Part shown: piece after piece, positions 1 through 5,015 of the stretch | Position numbering within the stretch: the first letter of the stretch is position 1 | How the letters are laid out: every line of letters starts with the position of its first letter | DNA from: Rubrobacter sp. | Lineage (GTDB): Bacteria; Actinomycetota; Rubrobacteria; Rubrobacterales; Rubrobacteraceae | DNA length: 5,695 nucleotides | Assembly: GCA_016781705.1 (NCBI GenBank) | Contig: JADDPV010000216.1 | Location: 1-5,695, forward strand | Direction of reading: 5' to 3' | Translations under genes and position numbers: made by a program | The notes under the pieces: generated by a model | Seen by the model: the letters and a program-made list of their open reading frames with translations, nothing else | Database searches by the model: none | Told to the model about the DNA's origin: nothing

Positions 1-651
1 CAGAGCGTTCACCTCACTTACGAGCTCGTGTACTCCTTTCTTACGCGGTCCGCTAAACTTCATCGTCCCCTCGACCTTGAGCGGGTCTATCTTCCACTCC
101 GTTGTGTAGTTTCTGCCCAGCAGGTCGTGGTAGCGGCTCGTCACGCTGATGCCGTCCGTGGGTCCCTCCTTTTGCAGCAGGCCGAAGAGGCTGGCGTAGG
201 TGTCCCAACCGCTCCGGATCTCGCTCCCCGGTGCTAGGTAATCCAGACCGTCCTTTAAGAAGGGCAGTTCGGAGACCACGAAGTTTCCCGGACCGCCCTT
301 AGGATCGCTCAGGGTCGAGGACAGGGGCGCCGAGAACTCGAAGGAGATGTCCTTCGCGGCCCCCGGCCCGATGTTCCGGACCACGACCGAGATCGTGTCC
401 TTGTCACTGTAGTCGGCGTCCACTATGACCTGCGGGCGCTCCTGGGCTATGCGTACCTCGCGCATCTCGCTTACCTGGGCGTAGGCGAGGCCCGCTAGGA
501 CCAGCGTGCCCACAGCGGCAGCGATCTGGGCTCCGGCCACGATGCCAGCGTTCCCGACTATCAGGCTCACCGCCAGTACGGCCAGGACTACCCCGGCTAC
601 CCACACAAGGACCGTCTCCCTAGATTCCAACCTCCGAACGAAATGGAGCAC
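1..651 (-). CDS. Two-helix membrane-anchored hypothetical protein, C-terminus cut by the window edge
   Basis: Function unknown. The frame is open for 217 codons from GTG 651 to the left edge, so the C-terminus is missing. Residues about 13-32 and 36-58 are two hydrophobic segments joined by a short turn, giving a membrane hairpin. After SEMREVRIAQERPQVIVDAD the rest is soluble and beta-rich, with phrases such as VVVRNIGPGAAKDISFEFS and LAPGSEIRSGWD. This looks like the recurrent bacterial 'membrane hairpin plus immunoglobulin-like domain' hypothetical proteins, a resemblance from memory only. The start at 651 is chosen because GAGGAAAGG lies 9 nt upstream. An alternative GTG at 675 directly follows the TAG of the upstream membrane gene but has no Shine-Dalgarno sequence. 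It is probably co-transcribed with that gene. Confidence is high that it is a gene and low for function. Confidence 0.85.
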   Translation of the reverse strand, partial: MLHFVRRLESRETVLVWVAGVVLAVLAVSLIVGNAGIVAGAQIAAAVGTLVLAGLAYAQVSEMREVRIAQERPQVIVDADYSDKDTISVVVRNIGPGAAKDISFEFSAPLSSTLSDPKGGPGNFVVSELPFLKDGLDYLAPGSEIRSGWDTYASLFGLLQKEGPTDGISVTSRYHDLLGRNYTTEWKIDPLKVEGTMKFSGPRKKGVHELVSEVNAL

Positions 652-675
652 GCGCCAGATCCTTTCCTCGCCCAC

Positions 676-1005
676 CTACGTCACGTGACGCGCGGCCGAC
701 GTTCTCTTCCTACCCCACGAGGCAAACCCCCCAAGGATTGCGGCGATCAACAGCAACGGCCCCGAGAAGGCTACCGCGAACGAACTCACCACCAGGAACA
801 CAAGCGCGGTGACTACAAAGAGGCCCGCACTCCACGCGGGCAGAGAGGGCGTCATGGCGGAGATCGCACACACTAAGATCGAGCCCGCGATAGCCAGCAG
901 GCCGCCACCGAGGTTCGACGCCAGCATGTCCACGAAGCCGGAGACGAACGCTACCGCCGCACCAAAGAGCCCGAAGACCATAGCGGGCCACCGTAAGCCT
1001 TCCAT
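676..1005 (-). CDS. Small four-helix membrane protein, DUF4064-like
   Basis: This 109-aa protein is almost entirely hydrophobic, with four likely membrane segments at residues about 8-28, 33-50, 56-78 and 81-97. It ends in a short basic tail (GRKRTSAARHVT) that should face the cytoplasm. The layout and Gly/Ala-rich helices resemble small DUF4064-type integral membrane proteins of Gram-positive bacteria, whose function is unknown. The ATG is supported by GGGGAG six or so bases upstream. The gene stops at a TAG followed immediately and in the same frame by a GTG and the next membrane gene, so the two are probably translated as a pair. A possible -10 element lies about 35 bp upstream. The specific family is a tentative recognition. 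Confidence 0.75.
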   Translation of the reverse strand: MEGLRWPAMVFGLFGAAVAFVSGFVDMLASNLGGGLLAIAGSILVCAISAMTPSLPAWSAGLFVVTALVFLVVSSFAVAFSGPLLLIAAILGGFASWGRKRTSAARHVT

Positions 1006-1037
1006 GTGCTCCCCTTCCCGCGTCGACTGCTGTTCAC

Positions 1038-1043
1038 ATTATG
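1038..1043 (-). promoter_or_regulatory. Possible -10 element for the membrane-protein pair
   Basis: On the minus strand this reads CATAAT, five of six matches to the TATAAT consensus, in an otherwise GC-rich stretch. It lies 33 bp before the ATG at 1005, which would give a short leader containing the GGGGAG ribosome binding site. No convincing -35 is seen at 16-18 bp, so the call is weak. Confidence 0.3.
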
Positions 1044-1089
1044 CACCAGAAGAGGCTGGGCCCGCGCTGCCCGACTGCGGACCTCTCAG

Positions 1090-1307
1090 CGCTTGTAGCA
1101 AGCCTCGCGCGCGTGGGCGTGTCGTGCGGGCGTCGCGCGTTCAGAGGGTTTCCCAGGCGGCTCCGGCGCTTGTAACACCCGGCCCGCGGACGGGCGCGGG
1201 CCGGGGGTGGGGGCAGGCACCGGATTTAGAGGCCCCCTGCAAATAGCGGGCTACCTTCGCCGATATAATTTCGGGCTCCCGGATTCCGTGAAAGCATGTT
1301 ACAAGCG
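1090..1307. repeat. Three copies of an 11-bp motif, CGCTTGTARCA
   Basis: CGCTTGTAACA at 1167-1177 is matched exactly, in inverted orientation, by TGTTACAAGCG at 1297-1307. A third copy with one change, CGCTTGTAGCA, lies at 1090-1100. That copy is part of its own palindrome, GCTTG-TAG-CAAGC at 1091-1103. I did not find the motif elsewhere in the window. It could be a protein-binding site or recombination arm site; nothing in the sequence decides. Confidence 0.5.
1178..1205. other. GC-rich hairpin, 11-bp perfect stem
   Basis: CCCGGCCCGCG (1178-1188) pairs perfectly with CGCGGGCCGGG (1195-1205) across a 6-nt loop. The flanking CAC (1176-1178) and GTG (1207-1209) could extend it across a GG bulge. 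No T-tract follows on either strand, so it is at best a U-less terminator or a structural element. The right arm is also part of the G-rich motif at 1192-1213. Confidence 0.5.
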
Positions 1308-1340
1308 AACGGCCAGCGGGAGGGAATACCGGCCGTTCGC
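1305..1340 (-). terminator. Probable terminator hairpin after the replication-gene run
   Basis: GCGAACGGCC (1305-1314) and GGCCGTTCGC (1331-1340) form a perfect 10-bp stem with a 16-nt loop. It begins 21 bases after the stop of the coiled-coil gene at 1362, where the leftward transcript would be expected to end. The bases after it on the minus strand are only weakly T-rich (TTGTAACATGCTTT), so it is a non-canonical terminator if it is one. Confidence 0.5.
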
Positions 1341-1361
1341 AGTAGTTTGGCTGCCGATGGT

Positions 1362-1778
1362 CTAGAACACGCTCGCTTGATCCTGCTGACGGAGCCGATC
1401 CTGTTGGCGCTTCATCAGGATTTCGCGCTGTACGTCGGCCCGGGGGAAGGTCTCCGGCGACCCGCCAGAAGCCATCCACAAGGCTAAGCGTCTGTCCACC
1501 TCCTGCTCCAGCTCGACTCGGCCTGCTTCGTAGCGCCGCTGCTCTGCCTCGGCCGCGCGGTGCTGCTCGGCCTTCTCCTCCGCGTCGATGCGCACGAGGG
1601 CCGCCGCGATGCTCGGATCGTTGTTCAGCCTGCGCCGCTCCTCGGCCAAGCGCTGACGTTCACCCTCCGCAACCGCGAGGCGATTCCGCTCTTCTTTCGC
1701 ACGACGTTGGGCGATCTCCTCGCGCTCCCGTAGGAGGGCTTCCTCCCTCGCGTTCCTCTCTCGTAGTTCTTTGTCCAT
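1362..1778 (-). CDS. 138-aa charged coiled-coil protein, hypothetical
   Basis: Function unknown. Residues 1-50 are a nearly continuous Glu/Arg-rich helix (for example RAKEERNRLAVAEGERQRLA). A second charged helix at about 62-100 should also form a coiled coil. The C-terminal third has a distinct motif, RRLALWMASGGSPETFPRAD, before a final charged helix. From memory, similar LxxWxxxGGSPExF segments occur in small proteins of actinobacterial mobile elements, but I assign no role. The ATG has a strong AAAGGAGAG ribosome binding site 6 nt upstream. It appears to be the last gene of the leftward replication run and is followed by the hairpin at 1305-1340. A scaffold, adaptor or nucleoid-associated role is possible but unproven. 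Confidence 0.8.
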   Translation of the reverse strand: MDKELRERNAREEALLREREEIAQRRAKEERNRLAVAEGERQRLAEERRRLNNDPSIAAALVRIDAEEKAEQHRAAEAEQRRYEAGRVELEQEVDRRLALWMASGGSPETFPRADVQREILMKRQQDRLRQQDQASVF

Positions 1779-1801
1779 CTAGCTCTCCTTTCGGTGTGGT
1801 G

Positions 1802-1951
1802 TCAACGTCGATTCCTACGCCTGATGACTTCCCGATCCCCGCTATCTATGCCGATTCCCTCTCCTCGGCCTATTCGCGCCGTCGCGCGCCTACGTGGGCC
1901 TGTCAAAGTTTGGGCTGTACGATTCTTGGGGTTGGAGGTGGCAGCACTCAC
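1802..1951 (-). CDS. Possible 49-aa Arg-rich small protein
   Basis: A GTG start 11 bases after the 29-aa ORF's stop is preceded by GGGAAGG at 5 nt and runs 49 codons to a TGA, 23 bases before the coiled-coil gene. The product is very basic (12 Arg; ending EVIRRRNRR) and has no recognisable domain. Tight packing and a usable ribosome binding site argue for translation. The low-complexity composition, typical of chance ORFs in GC-rich DNA, argues against. If it is not a gene, 1779-1962 is a 184-bp non-coding gap. Confidence 0.35.
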   Translation of the reverse strand: MSAATSNPKNRTAQTLTGPRRRATARIGRGEGIGIDSGDREVIRRRNRR

Positions 1952-1962
1952 AGGTGCCTTCC

Positions 1963-2052
1963 CTACGCGCGTGCGCGTTCGAGGACTAGGTCCAGCAAAC
2001 GCGCCGCTCCGTTCGTGGCCGCCACCGTCTTAGCCGCCGTCTCACGCGTCAT
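1963..2052 (-). CDS. Possible 29-aa small protein overlapping the 80-aa gene
   Basis: The ATG overlaps the TGA of the upstream 80-aa gene by four bases (ATGA), and a GGGAGG lies 4 nt before it. The 29-residue product, beginning MTRETAAKTVAATNGAARLL and ending in ERARA, would form one amphipathic helix. Overlapping start-stop pairs of this kind usually mean translational coupling. Its small size makes the call uncertain, but the geometry repeats that of the gene just upstream. Confidence 0.45.
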   Translation of the reverse strand: MTRETAAKTVAATNGAARLLDLVLERARA

Positions 2053-2291
2053 ACCGCCTCCCTTCTCTCGACCACAACGACATCCTCCCTCGTCTCGAAG
2101 CCCGACTCCCCGACCACATCGACACGACCCTCTAAGGCTGCGAGCGCTTCTCTGAGTCCCGACGTGGCGAGCTCGGTGACCTCGCGGGCCCGCGCCTTCG
2201 TGCCGGGGTTGGGGCCTGTCTTGGTGCAGTAGAGGGCGCGGATGGTAGTGGCATCTCGCTCGAAGGTGAGGACGAGGCGCCGGAGGCTCAC
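2049..2291 (-). CDS. 80-aa hypothetical protein coupled to the primase gene
   Basis: Function unknown. The start is GTG 2291, whose last two bases are shared with the primase stop (GTGA overlap), with GGGAG about 6 nt upstream. A longer reading to an ATG at 2372 would lie entirely inside the primase coding region and is not preferred. The N-terminus (SLRRLVLTFERDATTIRALY) looks like two beta strands. Residues 32-55 form a helix (ARAREVTELATSGLREALAA), and the C-terminus is a strand-rich acidic segment ending VVVVERREAV. The overlap implies co-expression with the primase-helicase, so a replication accessory role is a reasonable guess, no more. Confidence 0.7.
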   Translation of the reverse strand: MSLRRLVLTFERDATTIRALYCTKTGPNPGTKARAREVTELATSGLREALAALEGRVDVVGESGFETREDVVVVERREAV

Positions 2292-4519
2292 GAGGCACTC
2301 CCGTTCTTGCGATAAGGATGGTCCGGGTCGCAGAGGTAGCAGCCCTTGCCGCCCGGGTAACCATGTCCGCATTCTTTAAGGTGGCCACCTTCTGGCAAAC
2401 TTGAAGGTTGGCCATCTTGAACGTCTGGCCACCTTGAAGCACCTATATGGCCATCTTGAACGTCTGGCTTATCTATGCCGAATCCTCGTGTTTTCGTACC
2501 TGCGACCTGTTCAAGGTGGCCACCACTTTGTTTTGGAGGAGTGTGAGCACCTTGAACGTCTCGGTGGCCACCTTGAACGTCGTCTTCGACCAGATCCACC
2601 ATCGGCAGCTTCCACATCCACCGGCCCACGCCGCGCTTCTCTCCGGTTGTATTCTCCCTATACGCAATCACACCAAGGACCTTCTTGGCCCGCCTCAAAG
2701 TCTTCTCTGCTATCTCGGCATCGTCGGCTTCTTCGACAACCTGTTTCGCGGGCATGGGACCGTCTGCAAGGATGTCGTTCAAGAACTCGACTGCCTCACC
2801 CCGGGCATCGGAGTGTTCCTGGTCCTGTGGCGTGGCGAGGAGGTCTTTGGCCGAAACCTCGGACTGCCCGAGCCAGTTGACCCTCACAGAGCCGCCCTCG
2901 GCTTCCTCGAGACCGAACATCAGGCTCGCCGGCGGCATCGCAAGGTTGTTCTTGGTGGACGCCAGCACGCGGCGGTTCTCGTCCTGTGGGTCCTTGCCGA
3001 CCACGAACGCCATACGCGCCGCTCCGATGATGCCTATAGAGCCGCCGCCCCTGTAAAGCGGATTGTTGGCGGCGGCCTTGTTCAGGTGGCGGACGACCAG
3101 CACGGCCGCCCCGGTTCTCTCCGCCAGGCCCGCGAGAGGCGCCAGGGCACGTCTTACGTCCTGGTCGCGGTGGCTGTTGGTGTCACCACTCAAGAAGGCC
3201 ATGAGCGGGTCCACGACCACGAGACGGGCTCCCACGCGCCTGATGCCCATCTCGATGAGCATCAGGTCCTCCGGGATGGAGAGAAGCCTGTCGTGTCCGT
3301 TCTCGTCGGGCACCGTGGCGAGCGCGAGTATTCTTGAGGTGTCGGCTCCCGCGGCGTCCAGGCGCGGCCGTATCGTGTCCGCGAGGCCGTCCTCAGCGGA
3401 GAGCAGCACCACGCCGGCCGGTTCACACTCGGCGCCGTCCGGGAACACTTGGCCGGCGCTCACACGTGCGGCTAGGTCTAAGGTCATGGCGCTCTTGCCG
3501 AGCCCGGGATCTCCATCCACGAGCGCCAGCTTTCCGAGTGCTAACCAAGAAGGCCATAGCCACGAGACTTCTTCTGGTTCGACGCCGGAGAGGAGTTGAC
3601 CTATCTCCTCCGGCCGGAGCTCTTCTATCCTGCGCTCCGTGCCGTCCGCGAGCGTGACCGTCTTGGGAGCCTTATAGAACTCCGTCTTGCCGCTCAGGGC
3701 TTCGGCTATGGTCCTGTTTTGGTAATCCTTGCGGTCCCACTTCTTGCGGTAGAGGCCTGACCCTCGAAACAGAGAGTCAATCTTCGTGGCGTCTCCCCCG
3801 GTCCAGAACGCCAGCATCCCACACAGCGCCAGGTCGGCCTCCGAATGGCTCCCGTAGCCACTCGTGTCTCCCGACCACAGGCGGGAGAACCTCTCCCCGT
3901 TGGATGCGGCGAGAGCCTTCCGGATTATCTCGGCATCGTGGAGGCCGTTGTCTGCCGACTCGGGCGTCCTTACGGGCTCTCTGTGGCCGTTGGTACTCTC
4001 TTCACCGAACACGCGCCGGACGACGCTTTGTAGCTCCTCCTGGCGGCTCTCTATGCTCTGTGGCGTACCTGATAGGTGCTTGCCGGTGACGGTGAAGTAA
4101 CGGCCCCGGTCGTATGCCTCGAACCGTCCCTTGCGGTTTCGTCCCTCCGGGAGCGTGGCTCTCACAAGGATATGAACGCCGGTCTCGGAGGGGCTGATTT
4201 CGGTGTAGGAGTCGAGCTCCTCGACGATCTCCTGAGCCCAGCTCTCTATCTCTCCTGTCTCCGGGTCCAGGCAGCCGTCCAGGTCCACGCCACACAGATC
4301 GTCTTCGGCAGTGAACACGAATCCTATGCCGCCGTAGCCGTGCTCCTTGCAAATACTCACGGCCTCGGAGTAAGAAGCCCAGCTCTCGGGGTCTGTGCTG
4401 CTAGCCCTGGAGCCCGTCGAAGGTGAGTAAGGAATCTTCGTCGGCTTGCCGTCGCGCTCCTCAGAACGCCACACAAGCCATTGTCTAAGGTCTTTCATAC
4501 TCTGCGTGGCTGCTACCAT
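2288..4519 (-). CDS. Primase-polymerase / RepA-type helicase fusion (NrS-1 polymerase-like), replication initiator
   Basis: This 743-aa cytoplasmic replication protein probably makes primers or DNA and unwinds the element's origin. Residues 1-170 look like an archaeo-eukaryotic primase-polymerase resembling phage NrS-1 polymerase: KIPYSPSTGSRASSTDPESW, the acidic metal site GVDLDG (77-82), SPSETGVHILV (109-119) and YDRGRYFTVTGKHL (136-149). Residues 205-275 match the helical linker seen in these enzymes. Residues 318-560 are a RecA-fold AAA_25/RepA ATPase with Walker A GDPGLGKS (336-343), Walker B LVVVDP (433-438) and RHLNK (477-481). Residues 575-640 resemble a winged helix. The tail 645-712 is repetitive (DVQGGH, DVQDGH) and encoded by a DNA repeat array. 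It ends in a possible zinc knuckle, CGHG...CYLC (717-730). ATG 4519 has AAGGA 9 nt upstream; Met8 has none. The 80-aa gene overlaps its stop. Confidence 0.93.
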   Translation of the reverse strand: MVAATQSMKDLRQWLVWRSEERDGKPTKIPYSPSTGSRASSTDPESWASYSEAVSICKEHGYGGIGFVFTAEDDLCGVDLDGCLDPETGEIESWAQEIVEELDSYTEISPSETGVHILVRATLPEGRNRKGRFEAYDRGRYFTVTGKHLSGTPQSIESRQEELQSVVRRVFGEESTNGHREPVRTPESADNGLHDAEIIRKALAASNGERFSRLWSGDTSGYGSHSEADLALCGMLAFWTGGDATKIDSLFRGSGLYRKKWDRKDYQNRTIAEALSGKTEFYKAPKTVTLADGTERRIEELRPEEIGQLLSGVEPEEVSWLWPSWLALGKLALVDGDPGLGKSAMTLDLAARVSAGQVFPDGAECEPAGVVLLSAEDGLADTIRPRLDAAGADTSRILALATVPDENGHDRLLSIPEDLMLIEMGIRRVGARLVVVDPLMAFLSGDTNSHRDQDVRRALAPLAGLAERTGAAVLVVRHLNKAAANNPLYRGGGSIGIIGAARMAFVVGKDPQDENRRVLASTKNNLAMPPASLMFGLEEAEGGSVRVNWLGQSEVSAKDLLATPQDQEHSDARGEAVEFLNDILADGPMPAKQVVEEADDAEIAEKTLRRAKKVLGVIAYRENTTGEKRGVGRWMWKLPMVDLVEDDVQGGHRDVQGAHTPPKQSGGHLEQVAGTKTRGFGIDKPDVQDGHIGASRWPDVQDGQPSSLPEGGHLKECGHGYPGGKGCYLCDPDHPYRKNGSAS
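2378..2584. repeat. Iteron-like repeat array inside the 3' end of the primase-helicase gene
   Basis: The plus-strand core is TGGCCAYCTTGAACGTCT. Copies start at 2409 and 2448 (identical over 21 bp, 39 bp apart), 2426 (TGGCCACCTTGAAG), 2544 (TGAGCACCTTGAACGTCT) and 2565 (TGGCCACCTTGAACGTC). A shortened copy lies at 2382-2391 within the perfect palindrome AAGGTGGCCACCTT (2378-2391). An inverted copy, GTTCAAGGTGGCCACC, lies at 2509-2524 and is an exact inverse of 2563-2578. The 10-bp palindrome GGTGGCCACC occurs at 2380, 2515 and 2563. The copy at 2426 is out of phase with the others and the copy at 2509 is inverted, so the DNA rather than the peptide is what repeats. A replication origin is the leading interpretation. 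Confidence 0.75.
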
Positions 4520-4539
4520 ATGTGCGAGTCCTTGAGGTG

Positions 4540-4564
4540 CGGGGAGGACGCGAAGCCCTCCCCG
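4540..4564 (-). promoter_or_regulatory. Hairpin in the SSB-primase intercistronic gap
   Basis: CGGGGAGG (4540-4547) pairs with CCTCCCCG (4557-4564) around a 9-nt loop, an 8-bp perfect stem, in the 58-bp gap between the SSB-like and primase-helicase genes. No T-tract follows on the minus strand, so full termination is unlikely. It sits just upstream of the primase ribosome binding site (AAGGA about 9 nt before ATG 4519). It could set the relative yield of the two proteins through mRNA processing or partial termination. Confidence 0.45.
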
Positions 4565-4577
4565 TTGCCTACTTCCT

Positions 4578-5015
4578 TCAAAACGGCAGGTCCGCGAAAT
4601 CTTCGTCCGGGTCTTCGGCTTCCGTCTGCGGAGTCGTCTTGAGACCCTCCGGCGGCACCGGTCCTACCGTTCCGTGCTCGACCTTGTTTCGGCTTCCGGT
4701 CCTCGTCTGCGTTACCTGGCCCACGAACTGCTTTCCGACCAGGCTCTCCAAGGAGACGCCGGAACGCTTGTGGAAGTCCCGGCCGAGGCAAGCCTCGAAG
4801 ATCGACCAGGCTTTGGAGCCCTGCTTGATCTGCCCGGTGTCCTCGTCGCGGTTGGCGTAGTCGTTGAACTGATGGCCGTCGTGCTCTCCACCGACGACCT
4901 TGAGCTTCAGGTAGATTTGCGGGCCGTAAGTGTCCGCCTTGTCCGCGGCCATAACCTCCAGCCGGCACACCTCTTGCGGCATTACTTCTTTGGGCGCGAA
5001 GCCTATTTCCGTCAC
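4578..5015 (-). CDS. OB-fold single-stranded-DNA-binding-like protein (DUF669-like)
   Basis: This 145-aa protein probably coats single-stranded DNA during replication of the element. Residues 15-105 follow the pattern of phage OB-fold/DUF669-type proteins: VCRLEVMAADKADTYGPQIY, KLKVVGGEHDGHQFNDYANR, then KAWSIFEACLGRDFHKR and LESLVGKQFVGQVTQTRTG. A Pro/Thr linker leads to an acidic C-terminus, EDPDEDFADLPF, resembling the acidic tail ending in Pro-Phe with which bacterial SSBs recruit partner proteins. GTG 5015 has GAGGA 5 nt upstream. It lies 58 bp before the primase-helicase and 125 bp after the HTH gene, in one leftward run. The SSB role is inferred from fold pattern, tail and context; family membership is a memory-based match. 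Confidence 0.75.
   Translation of the reverse strand: MTEIGFAPKEVMPQEVCRLEVMAADKADTYGPQIYLKLKVVGGEHDGHQFNDYANRDEDTGQIKQGSKAWSIFEACLGRDFHKRSGVSLESLVGKQFVGQVTQTRTGSRNKVEHGTVGPVPPEGLKTTPQTEAEDPDEDFADLPF

Larger units (their letters stand above)
1006..1361. other. Non-coding intergenic region with repeats, hairpins and a G-rich tract
   Basis: No convincing gene is seen in these 356 bases. The ORFs that cross it start inside neighbouring genes or lack ribosome binding sites, and their translations are low-complexity Pro/Arg/Gly sequence. It holds a terminator-like hairpin at 1305-1340, an 11-bp motif present three times, an 11-bp-stem GC hairpin at 1178-1205 and a four-tract G-rich motif at 1192-1213. 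It separates the minus-strand replication run (ending at 1362) from the membrane-protein pair (starting at 1005). Confidence 0.7.

Noticed and set aside
404..604. 66-codon minus-strand frame
   Set aside because: Out of frame with the two-helix membrane protein, whose continuous frame runs to the left edge with sensible hydrophobic and beta segments.
809..1246. 145-codon plus-strand frame
   Set aside because: Antisense to the four-helix membrane gene, then runs through low-complexity non-coding DNA.
1264..1269. Perfect TATAAT on the plus strand as a promoter
   Set aside because: There is no -35 at a suitable distance and no plus-strand gene downstream; probably chance or part of an AT-rich patch.
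1240..1310. tRNA-end or attachment-site remnant
   Set aside because: No cloverleaf, T-loop or acceptor pairing could be drawn, and no second copy of the segment is in the window.
1141..1479. 112-codon minus-strand frame ending in the intergenic region
   Set aside because: Its start is inside the coiled-coil gene with no ribosome binding site, and its tail crosses the hairpins and G-rich tract.
1901..1906. TTGACA on the minus strand (also at 1800-1805) as -35 boxes
   Set aside because: Neither has a -10 at 16-18 bp; the second would place a -10 on the coiled-coil start codon.
1963..2442. 159-codon minus-strand frame
   Set aside because: Most of it shadows the primase tail and the 80-aa gene; only the last 29 codons after ATG 2052 have a credible start.
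2378..2584. CRISPR array
   Set aside because: Repeats are irregularly spaced (17, 22, 21 and more bp), one is inverted, they lie within a coding gene, and there are no uniform spacers.
2447..3337. 296-codon plus-strand open frame
   Set aside because: It lies wholly antisense to the primase-helicase, whose domains and motifs are clear. Long antisense frames are expected from GC-rich third positions.
3063..3599. 178-codon plus-strand open frame
   Set aside because: Antisense to the ATPase domain; the Ser/Arg/Ala-rich translation has no domain features.
4513..4968. 151-codon minus-strand frame over the SSB-like gene
   Set aside because: A frame-shifted shadow of the SSB-like protein: Arg/Gly/Pro-rich, and it overlaps the primase start.
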